DNA of 64,000 nucleotides from Mesorhizobium sp. (GTDB lineage: Bacteria; Pseudomonadota; Alphaproteobacteria; Rhizobiales; Rhizobiaceae). Shown here piece by piece: positions 8,528-16,011 of the stretch. The stretch spans positions 1-64,000 of the forward strand of contig NZ_JAFKID010000027.1 of the NCBI RefSeq assembly GCF_017306545.1, given 5' to 3'. The position numbers were made by a program, and so were the translations under genes. Under the pieces are notes generated by a model. It ran no database searches and was not told the origin of the DNA. It worked only from the letters and a program-made list of their open reading frames with translations. The number at the start of each line of letters is the position of its first letter. Positions within the stretch are counted from its first letter, which is position 1.

Positions 8528-9160
8528 TCAATAGCCGGCGATGCCGTCCGCATCCGCCGCCGCCAGCGCGCGCTGCATGGCCTGGCGGCCGCGCGCATTG
8601 TCGGGAAGCACCCAGTTGGGCTCGGCGCCGAGGAAGCGGTCGAGGAAGGCGACCGCATAGGCCGGCATCTCGGTGGCATTCTCGCGGTAGGACCACCAGG
8701 TGCGCAGATCGTCGGCGCAGGCGCTGATCGCCGGCGTCGTGCCGAACTCCTGCTCGTGGACGGCGGCGGTCGCGGCCACGCAAAAGTTGGTGTAGAGGAA
8801 GCCTTCCGGCCAGAAGCGCACGATCTCGGCCAGCGCGGCCTCGGGTGCCGGTCGTTCCGCTGCCGGAGGCGAGGCCTCGGCAGGGTTCTGGCGGATCAGT
8901 TCGCGCAGCGCCAGCCCGGCGGCGAAGACGATGAAATCCGCGCGGTCGAGAGCGGCGAAGCGCTTCTGCCTGTCCATCACCTCGGCCCAGTCGAAGAAGG
9001 CGCGGGCGAGCCTGGCGTCGTCGATGCGGAAGCGGTAGCCGTAGGCCGCCGCCACCGACCGGGCGCTAGCGCGGAAGGTCGCACGGAACCAGCGCAGCCG
9101 CCGCAATTGCCGGCCGGGGTCGGGCATCGCCGCCATCTCGTCCTTGAGCCTCAAATCCAT
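8528..9160 (-). CDS. Protein of unknown function
   Basis: A 210-residue predicted cytoplasmic, alpha-helical protein rich in Arg, Ala and aromatic residues. I do not recognise a domain. A Pro/Ala-rich stretch near residue 100 (EASPPAAERPAPEAA) may be a linker between two helical parts. The start at 9160 (MDLRLKDEMAAMPD) is a guess: the frame is open to 9256 and no strong ribosome site is seen for any candidate. It is divergent from the glucitol-type PTS operon beginning at 9347 and so may share a control region with it. The gene ends 65 bases before the HAD gene start on the same strand, so the two may be co-transcribed. Confidence 0.6.
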   Translation of the reverse strand: MDLRLKDEMAAMPDPGRQLRRLRWFRATFRASARSVAAAYGYRFRIDDARLARAFFDWAEVMDRQKRFAALDRADFIVFAAGLALRELIRQNPAEASPPAAERPAPEAALAEIVRFWPEGFLYTNFCVAATAAVHEQEFGTTPAISACADDLRTWWSYRENATEMPAYAVAFLDRFLGAEPNWVLPDNARGRQAMQRALAAADADGIAGY

Positions 9161-9268
9161 CTGCGTCCGTTCTCGTTGCCGGCGTCTGCGGCCTTGGTCT
9201 AGCATACCCGCTTTGACAACCAAACCGGTGGATAGCAGCGCCGTTTCATTATTCAAAAATCATACATA

Positions 9269-9299
9269 TTGACATTGAAGAAAACAAATGTTCTCTAAT
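9269..9299 (+). promoter_or_regulatory. Candidate promoter of the glucitol-type PTS operon
   Basis: A perfect -35 box TTGACA at 9269-9274 is followed 19 bases later by TCTAAT (9294-9299), 48 bases before the gutM start. The spacer contains AACAAATG (9283-9290), the same eight bases as in the right arm of the SorC-type operator at 1907-1914. A 19-base spacer is longer than ideal and would suit an activated promoter. GutM is an activator in enterobacteria. Confidence 0.45.
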
Positions 9300-9346
9300 T
9301 CGCATGCCTGCCGGCTGCGGTTCCGGCGAGCCTGGGAGGAGGCGAA

Positions 9347-9784
9347 ATGGCGATCTGGCAATGGGGATTGCTCCTGCTCGCGGTCGTCTGGGCGCTCCAG
9401 TCGCTCGGCGTCTGGTTGCAGATGCGGCACTATTCCGACATCTTCCGCGGCATCACGGACAAGTACAAGGACGGCTTCGTTGGTGCCGGCAATGCCAAGG
9501 GCCGGCTGCGCAAGGGCACCATCGTTCTGATCGTCGTGACGCCCGACCTCACCGTACGGCGGCTGCTGGTCATGAGCGGCCGCTCGGTCTTCACTAAGTT
9601 CAAGAGGCATGAGCAATTCGAGGGCCAGTCCCTCGACCGGATCCGGTCCAATCCTGCGATCATGGGAGAGGGGGAAGCCGGTGTGGCCGAGGCCGTCAAG
9701 CGGGCGATCGAGCAGATCGACCGGGCGCGGTCGGAGCCAGGGAGGCAGCCGGGCTTGTCCGGCTTGAGCGCCGCCAGCGCATAG
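9347..9784 (+). CDS. gutM: GutM family protein (glucitol operon activator)
   Basis: A 145-residue protein with one N-terminal hydrophobic segment (residues 5-24) followed by a basic cytoplasmic domain, the layout of GutM/SrlM. In Escherichia coli GutM is needed for full expression of the glucitol PTS genes; how a membrane-anchored activator works is not settled. The motif GKGRLRKGTIVLIVVTPDL and the genomic position, directly in front of the three glucitol-type PTS subunits, support the assignment. The start is well defined by GGGAGGAGG just upstream of the ATG. The C-terminal 30 residues (RARSEPGRQPGLSGLSAASA) are low in complexity and look like a tail. Confidence 0.85.
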   Translation: MAIWQWGLLLLAVVWALQSLGVWLQMRHYSDIFRGITDKYKDGFVGAGNAKGRLRKGTIVLIVVTPDLTVRRLLVMSGRSVFTKFKRHEQFEGQSLDRIRSNPAIMGEGEAGVAEAVKRAIEQIDRARSEPGRQPGLSGLSAASA

Positions 9785-9834
9785 AGCAACGCCGCTCGTC
9801 GGACGGGACCCGCCGAGCGCCGCAAGGAGGAGAA

Positions 9835-10596
9835 ATGTCCGCATTTTCATTGTTGGCGCAGCATGCCGACATGGCCGTCCAGCACCTGCACGTCGCAGGG
9901 ACGATGGTCTCGGATGCTGCTTGGCACGGCAAGGTCGCCATCGGCCACGCCACCGACCATCTCTTGGTCCTGGCGCAGGCTGATAGCGCGCCGATCACGG
10001 TCGACCAGTTCAGGGAAAAGCTGAAGGAAGTGCCGAAGGAGGAACAGCTCGGCTGGCTTGCCGACGCCGGCAAATACTTCATCGGCATCTTCCAGAAGGG
10101 CGGCGAGGTCTTTGCCGGCTTCGTCACCGGCATCATTCCGACGCTCGTCGTGCTGATGACGGCCTTCTACGCCCTCACCGAACTGATCGGCGAGGAGCGC
10201 GTGCACGGCGTGGCGCGCGGCGCCGGCAAATGGGCGCTGACCCGCTACACGGTGCTGCCGCTGATCGCGGTGTTCTTCCTGACCAACCCGATGGCCTACA
10301 CCTTCGGCTCGTTCCTAGAGGAAAAGCACAAGCCTGCCTTCTACGACGCGGCCGTCTCCTATGTGCATCCGCCGCTCGGCCTGTTCCCGCACATCAACCC
10401 CGGCGAATACTTCGTCTGGGGCGGCATTCTGGTGGCGTTGATGGAGCTTGAGAAGAAGGGCGTGGTCGGCAGCGGCTACCATATCCGGGTCGCCATCTGG
10501 TACGCCATCGTGGGCCTGATCGTCATCCTGCTCAAAGGCATGCTCACCGAACGCATCACCGCCTTCATGGCACGCCGCCAGGGCGTCGAGCTGTAG
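9835..10596 (+). CDS. srlA: PTS glucitol/sorbitol transporter, IIC subunit
   Basis: A 253-residue membrane subunit of the glucitol PTS family (EIIC-Gut), which forms part of the sugar channel. From about residue 80 it follows SrlA closely: YFIGIFQKGGEVFAGFVTGIIPTL, TNPMAYTFG and GLFPHINPGEYFVW are hallmark segments. E. coli SrlA is about 187 residues; this protein has about 75 extra residues at the N-terminus, with two His-rich stretches and no clear membrane helix. The extension appears real, because AAGGAGG stands six bases before the ATG at 9835 and no internal start with a ribosome site is seen. It is followed by srlE after 15 bases. Confidence 0.9.
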   Translation: MSAFSLLAQHADMAVQHLHVAGTMVSDAAWHGKVAIGHATDHLLVLAQADSAPITVDQFREKLKEVPKEEQLGWLADAGKYFIGIFQKGGEVFAGFVTGIIPTLVVLMTAFYALTELIGEERVHGVARGAGKWALTRYTVLPLIAVFFLTNPMAYTFGSFLEEKHKPAFYDAAVSYVHPPLGLFPHINPGEYFVWGGILVALMELEKKGVVGSGYHIRVAIWYAIVGLIVILLKGMLTERITAFMARRQGVEL

Positions 10597-10611
10597 GCGG
10601 GGAGACGGATC

Positions 10612-11622
10612 ATGGCCAACTATAAAGCAGTCAAGATTTCCCGCGGTTCCGGCGGCTGGGGCGGCCCGCTCGTCATCGAGCCGACCGCACAGCGAAACAA
10701 GGTCGTCTCCGTCACCGGCGGCGGCATCCATCCGGTAGCCGCCCTCATCGCGGAGATGACCGGCGCCGAAGCCGTCGACGGCTTCAAGGCGCCGCCGATC
10801 GAAAGCGAGATGGCGGTCGTGGTGGTCGATTGCGGCGGCACCGCCCGCTGCGGCGTCTATCCGCGCAAGCGCATCCCGACCGTCAACCTGACGCCGGTCG
10901 GGCAGTCCGGGCCGCTGGCCCAGTTCATCACCGAGGACATCTACGTCTCGGGCGTCAAGCCGGCCAACGTCACGATGGCCGACGGCTCCGAGCCGGTAAC
11001 GACCGCTGGGGGGGCGGCCAACATGAGCGCGAGACCTACGGATTCGGCGGCAACCAGGGCCGCTGCCGCGGCCCCGGTCAACGAAGGCGGCTTCGTCGGC
11101 CTGATCAGTTCGATCGGCCGCGTCATGGGTCGCGTCGTCGGCATCTTCTTCAATGCCGGCCGCCGCACCATCGACCAGGTGGTGCGCAACGTACTGCCCT
11201 TCATGGCCTTCGTGACCATGCTGATCGGCCTGATCCTCTACACCGGCATCGGCGACGTCCTCGCCCAGCCGATGGGGCCGCTGGCCAACAACATCGTCGG
11301 CCTGGTCATCATCTCGGCCATCTGCGGCCTGCCGTTCCTGTCGCCTATCCTGGGACCGGGCGCGGTCATCGCGCAGGTGATCGGGGTGGCCATCATCGGG
11401 CCGCAGATCGCCAACGGCACCATCGCGCCCGCGATGGCGCTGCCGGCGCTGTTCGCCTACAACACCCAGGTCGGCTGCGATTTCGTGCCGGTCGGCCTGG
11501 CGCTCGGCGAGGCCAAGCCCAAGACGATCGAGATCGGCGTTCCGGCGGTGCTCATCAGCCGCCAGATCATGGGTCCCGTCTCGGTGGTGATCGCCTGGGT
11601 GTTCAGCCTGCTGGTCCTGTAA
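10612..11622 (+). CDS. srlE: PTS glucitol/sorbitol transporter, IIB-IIC2 subunit
   Basis: A 336-residue protein with an N-terminal EIIB domain and a C-terminal membrane domain. The phosphorylated Cys lies in VDCGGTARCGVYPRKRIPTVN near residues 68-77, as in SrlE. The conserved start ISRGSGGWGGPLVIEP matches the family. After a flexible linker (about residues 127-155) the membrane part begins, with GLISSIGRVMGRVVGIFFNAGRRTIDQV before the first helices and the strongly conserved FLSPILGPGAVIAQVIGV. Length is close to the enterobacterial protein. It accepts phosphate from SrlB and passes it to the incoming sugar or polyol. Spacing to srlA and srlB (15 and 22 bases) indicates one operon. Confidence 0.92.
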   Translation: MANYKAVKISRGSGGWGGPLVIEPTAQRNKVVSVTGGGIHPVAALIAEMTGAEAVDGFKAPPIESEMAVVVVDCGGTARCGVYPRKRIPTVNLTPVGQSGPLAQFITEDIYVSGVKPANVTMADGSEPVTTAGGAANMSARPTDSAATRAAAAAPVNEGGFVGLISSIGRVMGRVVGIFFNAGRRTIDQVVRNVLPFMAFVTMLIGLILYTGIGDVLAQPMGPLANNIVGLVIISAICGLPFLSPILGPGAVIAQVIGVAIIGPQIANGTIAPAMALPALFAYNTQVGCDFVPVGLALGEAKPKTIEIGVPAVLISRQIMGPVSVVIAWVFSLLVL

Positions 11623-11644
11623 CGAGAAGAAGGAGGTTCGCCGC

Positions 11645-12025
11645 ATGACGGTTCTGTTGGAAACGCGGATAACCGCAATCGGACCCGAAGTGGCGGACCT
11701 CGCCGAAGGCGGCGTCGTCATCCTGTTCGCGGATGGCTCGCCGCCGGAACTGGCCGAGGTTTCGGTGCTGCACACGGTCCTGCAAGGGCCGAGCGAGGAC
11801 GCGCCGCCGGTCGGCGCGTCGATCGCCATCGGCCCCATCAGGGCCGATGTCACGGCGGTCGGCGCCACCGCCTGGGCCAAGGTGCGCGAGATCGGCCATG
11901 TGGTGATTTCCTTCAATGGCGCGGCCGAGGCCGAGCGGCCGGGCGAGATTTGCGCCGGCGAGGTCGATGGCACCGCCCTCGTGGCGGCGCTGGAGACAGG
12001 CGCCGCCATCACCATCGCCGCCTGA
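11645..12025 (+). CDS. srlB: PTS glucitol/sorbitol transporter, IIA subunit
   Basis: A 126-residue soluble phosphocarrier of the EIIA-Gut family. Family landmarks are ITAIGPEVADL near the N-terminus, the probable phospho-accepting His in AEVSVLHTVLQG (about residue 43), VTAVGATAWAKVREIGHVVISFNG, and a C-terminal beta segment. It receives phosphate from the HPr domain encoded immediately downstream and donates it to the Cys of SrlE. The start has AAGGAGG eight bases upstream. The next gene begins 40 bases after the stop. No sign of truncation. Confidence 0.9.
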   Translation: MTVLLETRITAIGPEVADLAEGGVVILFADGSPPELAEVSVLHTVLQGPSEDAPPVGASIAIGPIRADVTAVGATAWAKVREIGHVVISFNGAAEAERPGEICAGEVDGTALVAALETGAAITIAA

Positions 12026-12065
12026 CGGCCTGTCGCCGCCGCTGACGTCTGATAGGATAGGAACT

Positions 12066-14069
12066 ATGGAACGCTCGACGATCGTCAGAGTGCATGAGGG
12101 CCTGCATGCCCGCCCCGCGACCCGCTTCGTCAAGCTCGCCAAGAGCTTCGAATCGGACGTCGAGATCCTCAAGGGCGGCAAGGCCGTCAGCGCCAAGAGC
12201 CCGGTCAAGCTGATGCTGCTGGCGGTCAAGGAAAACGACGAGGTCACTGTCCGCGCCGACGGCGCCGACGCTATCGAGGCAGTCGAGGCGCTGATCGGCT
12301 ACCTCGAAAATCCCCGCTCCGGCCTGGAGGAAGACGGGTCTGCCGGCGTGCCCGCGGGCCGGGTCGCCCCGCCGGCGGCGGCTCAAGCCTCTGCCGCAAG
12401 CCCGGCCTCGACGGTCGCCGGCGTCCCGACCGATGAGGGCCTGCGCGGCGTCGCCGCCAGCGAAGGCGTCCATCTCGGCCCGGCCTTCGCACATTTCCCG
12501 CCGCAGATCATGCCCCGCTCGCAGATGCTTGCACCGGAGGAGATCGGGCCGGAGATCGAGCGGCTGCATGCGGCCGTCGCCGCCGTGCAGGCCCGCATGG
12601 ATGCCGCTCTTGCCAACCGCGACCTTGCCGACGGCGATCGCGGCATCGTGGCGGCGCTGCGCGACATCGCCGCCGACGAAACGCTGCTTGGCGAGGCGGA
12701 AGCCTCCATCCGCAAGGGTTTCGACGCCGTCGCCGCGATGATCGCGGCGGCTGCCAGGACGGCCGCCGATTTCAGCCGTGTCGAGGACGCCTATCTCAAT
12801 GCCCGCGCCGACGACGTCGAGGCGGTCGGCCGGCAGGTCTGCCTTGCCCTGCTCGGCCAGGATGAGACGGACCTGGCCGCGATCCCGAAGGGCGCGGTGC
12901 TGATCGCCGAGGACATCGGCGCCTGGGATCTCGCCCGTGCGCCGCTGGAACGCATCGGCGCCGTCGTCTGCGGCAAGGGCGGCGCCACCTCCCACGTGGC
13001 CATCATCGCCCGCTCGCACGGCATTCCGGCCGTGCTCGGCCTCGGCGAGCGCATCGCCGAATTGAGGGACGCGCGCGAGGTCGCCGTCGACGGCCAGTCC
13101 GGCCGCGTCGTCGCCGATCCGGAAGAAACGGTCCGCGCCGATTACGAACGGCGCATCGCGGCCGCCGGCAGGGAGCGCGAGGCCCTGGATGCCTATCGCA
13201 CGCTCACGCCCCGGTTGGCCGACGGCACGATCATCGAGGTCGCCGCCAATCTCGGCTCCCTCGAAGAGGTCGAGGCGGCGAAGGCGGCGGGGGCCATGGG
13301 CGTCGGCCTCTTCCGCACCGAACTCCTTTTCATGCGGCACATGCACCTGCCCTCGGAGGCCATGCAGGCCGAGACCTATTCGGCGCTGGCGAAGGCCTTC
13401 GCACCGCATCCGGTGATCGTGCGCACGCTCGACATCGGCGGCGACAAGCCGGTCGCCGGCATCGATTTCCCGGACGAGGAAAACCCGTTCCTCGGCTGGC
13501 GGGGCATCCGCATGTGCCTCGACCGACCGGATGTCTTCAAGCGCCAATTGCGGGCGCTGCTGCGCGCCGCCGTCCACGGCAACGTCAAGGTGATGCTGCC
13601 GATGGTGTCGGATATCGGGGAAGTGCGGCGCGCGAAGACGCTGATCGACGAATGCGCCGCCGAACTCGACCTCGACGGCACACCTCACGCCCGCTTCGAC
13701 CTCGGTGTGATGATCGAGACGCCGGCGGCGGTGCTGATCGCGCCGGCGCTGGCGAAGGAAGTCGCCTTCTTCTCCATCGGCACCAACGACCTGACGCAAT
13801 ACGTCATGGCCGCCGATCGGCTCAATCCCACCGTCGCGGCCCTCAACGACGTCGCCAATCCCGCCGTCATGGCGGCGATTGGAATGACGGCGAAGGCTGG
13901 TGTCGAAGCCGGCATCTTGGTCGGCATGTGCGGCGAGGCGGCCGGCCGCCCCGATCTCATTCCGCGCTTCATTGCCATGGGGCTGACCGAGCTGTCGATG
14001 AGCCCGGCCTCGATCCCGCGCGCCAAGAAGGCGATCGCCGACTTGGCCGCCGCTAAGTCCAGACCTTAG
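12066..14069 (+). CDS. Fused HPr - PTS Enzyme I (phosphoenolpyruvate-protein phosphotransferase)
   Basis: A 667-residue fusion that can feed the adjacent glucitol-type EII complex by itself. HPr occupies residues 1-88, with the phospho-His in EGLHARPATRF (H14) and a regulatory-site Ser in SAKSPVKLML (S45). An Ala/Pro-rich linker (about 89-120) leads to Enzyme I: phospho-His H310 in GGATSHVAIIARSHGIPAVLG, PEP-binding segments GLFRTELLFM, DIGGDKP and NPFLGWRGIR, the FFSIGTNDLTQY segment, and the catalytic Cys in GMCGEAAGRP. It has no GAF domain, so it is not the nitrogen-PTS PtsP that rhizobia always carry, and no EIIA domain as in FruB-type fusions. The stop overlaps the convergent unknown gene by four bases. 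Confidence 0.92.
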   Translation: MERSTIVRVHEGLHARPATRFVKLAKSFESDVEILKGGKAVSAKSPVKLMLLAVKENDEVTVRADGADAIEAVEALIGYLENPRSGLEEDGSAGVPAGRVAPPAAAQASAASPASTVAGVPTDEGLRGVAASEGVHLGPAFAHFPPQIMPRSQMLAPEEIGPEIERLHAAVAAVQARMDAALANRDLADGDRGIVAALRDIAADETLLGEAEASIRKGFDAVAAMIAAAARTAADFSRVEDAYLNARADDVEAVGRQVCLALLGQDETDLAAIPKGAVLIAEDIGAWDLARAPLERIGAVVCGKGGATSHVAIIARSHGIPAVLGLGERIAELRDAREVAVDGQSGRVVADPEETVRADYERRIAAAGREREALDAYRTLTPRLADGTIIEVAANLGSLEEVEAAKAAGAMGVGLFRTELLFMRHMHLPSEAMQAETYSALAKAFAPHPVIVRTLDIGGDKPVAGIDFPDEENPFLGWRGIRMCLDRPDVFKRQLRALLRAAVHGNVKVMLPMVSDIGEVRRAKTLIDECAAELDLDGTPHARFDLGVMIETPAAVLIAPALAKEVAFFSIGTNDLTQYVMAADRLNPTVAALNDVANPAVMAAIGMTAKAGVEAGILVGMCGEAAGRPDLIPRFIAMGLTELSMSPASIPRAKKAIADLAAAKSRP

Positions 14070-14845
14070 GGCAGGTGCGCCAGAAGCGCCGCCAGGATCG
14101 CCGTCAACTCGCCGCGCGGGTCGGCTCCGGAGAAGGCGTCGAGCACCCGGTCCATCCGGGCGTCCGTGGCCAGCATGGCGATTTCCAGCAGATCGGCTTC
14201 CGGCCGGGCGTCGCTTTCCATGGTTGCCAGGCCGCAGGCGAGCGCGACGGGCGCCAGGCAGCCGATGGCGGCCGGCCGGTCGAGCGGATGCGCCTGCGCC
14301 GTCTCGCCGGCGCGCAGCGGATCGTGCCGCACGAGTTCCGCCAGCAGCGCCGCGGCAAGGCCGGCGACGAGCGCGACGCGCTCCGTCCAGGCGCTCTCGT
14401 GCGCCAGCCGGCCGAGCGCTTCGGCTTCTTCCGCGGCGAGCGCGGCATGAACGGCCGCAAAAGTCGTCTCGCGGATGCGGGCGCCCTCGATCCCGCGCGC
14501 CGCCAGCGCTGCTTTGGCCAGGGCGTAGAGGTCGCGCCGGAAGGCGCGCTCGCCCGCCAGCGGATCGCGCGCCGAAAAATAGCGGCCGAGCGGCAGCGGC
14601 GCGGCGATTGCCGGCCGGCCGCCGATGCGGTCGCGCGGCACCAGCGTCTCGGCCATCGTCATGGCGTCGTCGAAGGCGCTGACCGCATGGCCCAGCAGGC
14701 CCTCGATCCCGGCGCGCGGAAACGAGGCGCCGGCCTGATCGCGTCCGCCGGCGCTGTCATGGCGATGACGGCGGATGGCCTGGCGCACCTGGCGCAACCG
14801 GTCCTTCATGTTGACGCGGACTTCTTCGGAAATTTCCCGCAACAT
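14066..14845 (-). CDS. Protein of unknown function next to the PTS operon
   Basis: A 259-residue soluble protein made largely of Ala/Leu-rich helices; I do not recognise the family. The start at 14845 (MLREISEEVRVNMKDRLRQV) was taken over longer options because the upstream frame is low-quality Arg-rich sequence; a start at 14809 is also possible. It overlaps the end of the HPr-Enzyme I gene by four bases tail to tail and is divergent from a SorC-type regulator gene. Base composition matches its neighbours. Its constant-looking position between the PTS and its probable regulator makes a role in the same pathway possible, but nothing in the sequence shows what it does. Confidence 0.6.
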   Translation of the reverse strand: MLREISEEVRVNMKDRLRQVRQAIRRHRHDSAGGRDQAGASFPRAGIEGLLGHAVSAFDDAMTMAETLVPRDRIGGRPAIAAPLPLGRYFSARDPLAGERAFRRDLYALAKAALAARGIEGARIRETTFAAVHAALAAEEAEALGRLAHESAWTERVALVAGLAAALLAELVRHDPLRAGETAQAHPLDRPAAIGCLAPVALACGLATMESDARPEADLLEIAMLATDARMDRVLDAFSGADPRGELTAILAALLAHLP

Positions 14846-14985
14846 CGTTTCGTCTCGCCTTCCTGTGCGGCAGGGTCTATCCGCTGCCGACCGCTCAATT
14901 GTTTCAGGGCGGGCTTTCCGGTCAAGTCCGGATATTGCCTTGCCAGGCGGAATCATCGACGTTCATCCAGTCGGGAGGGATTGCA

Positions 14986-15993
14986 TTGCCACGAAAGCCG
15001 CAGCGTAGCGACGCCGGGGAGAACGGCCTGACCGCCGGCGAAAGCAAGGCCGACAGGCTGCGCGTGCGGGCCGCCTGGATGTATTTCATCGAGCAGATGA
15101 CGCAGAACGACATCGCCGACGTCCTCGGCGTCGGCCGGGTCACGGTGGTACGCATGCTGGCCGAGGCGCGCGCCCGCAACGAGGTGAAGATCGCCATCGA
15201 AGGCGAGCTTGCCGAGATCGTCCGGCTGGAACGCGAACTGGAGCGGACCTTCGGCTTGCAGCAGGCTTTCGTCGCGCCGCTGTCCCAGCCCGACGCCGAC
15301 CCGATTCCGGCAATCGCCAGCCGCACCGGCGCCTATCTATCGGAGGCGATGAAATCGGGCATGCGCGTCGGCGTCGGCTGGGGCCGCACGCTGTTCAGCA
15401 CGCTCTCTTTCATCACGCCGAAGTCCCTGTCCGATTTCAAGGTGATATCGCTGCTCGGCGGCGTCGGCGTGGCGCGGCAGATCAACCCGGCCGAGTTCGC
15501 CTGGCGCTTTGCCCAGACGTTCCAGGGCGAAGGCTACCTCATTCCCGCGCCGGCGGTGGTGGACAGCGTGGAAACGAAGGTCGCGCTGATCGAGCGCTGC
15601 GGCCTGCGCGACATCTTCCGCATGACCGACGCCCTCGATGCCGTGCTGCTCTCCATCGGCGGCATCCGCTCGGCCACGACCTTTTACCGCGGCGGCTATC
15701 TCAGCGAAATCCAGCGGGAGGAACTCGTCGCGCTCGGCGCCGTCGGCGACCTGCTTTTTCATCCGTTCGACGTGGATGGCCGCATCGTCGATCATCCACT
15801 CAACGGCGTTGTGATGTCGGTGGACGTCGACCGGCTGCGCCGCGCGCCGCTGCGCATCCTCACCTCCGGCGGCCCGGAGAAGATCGAAGCGCTGCTCGGC
15901 GCGATGAAGCTGGTCGCCCCGACCGTGCTGATCACCGACGAGGAGAGCGCCCGCCGGGTGCTCGAACGGCGCAACGGCGGCGCATCGTCCTGA
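14986..15993 (+). CDS. SorC-family transcriptional regulator
   Basis: A 335-residue regulator with a helix-turn-helix near residues 24-60 (AAWMYFIEQMTQNDIADVLGVG, then RVTVVRMLAEARARNEVKI) and a SorC-type effector domain. In that domain VGVGWGRTLFSTL, VISLLGGVGVARQINPAE and LRILTSGGPEKIEALLGAM are family segments. The TTG start at 14986 is set by GGGAGGGA five bases upstream; longer frames run into sequence that overlaps the divergent gene. SorC itself controls the sorbose PTS, and this gene lies directly beside a glucitol-type PTS, so regulation of that operon by its phosphorylated substrate is the simplest idea. The paralogues at 833 and 17615 are clearly different proteins. Confidence 0.85.
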   Translation: MPRKPQRSDAGENGLTAGESKADRLRVRAAWMYFIEQMTQNDIADVLGVGRVTVVRMLAEARARNEVKIAIEGELAEIVRLERELERTFGLQQAFVAPLSQPDADPIPAIASRTGAYLSEAMKSGMRVGVGWGRTLFSTLSFITPKSLSDFKVISLLGGVGVARQINPAEFAWRFAQTFQGEGYLIPAPAVVDSVETKVALIERCGLRDIFRMTDALDAVLLSIGGIRSATTFYRGGYLSEIQREELVALGAVGDLLFHPFDVDGRIVDHPLNGVVMSVDVDRLRRAPLRILTSGGPEKIEALLGAMKLVAPTVLITDEESARRVLERRNGGASS

Positions 15994-16011
15994 CCCGGAG
16001 TTTGGCGGCCG

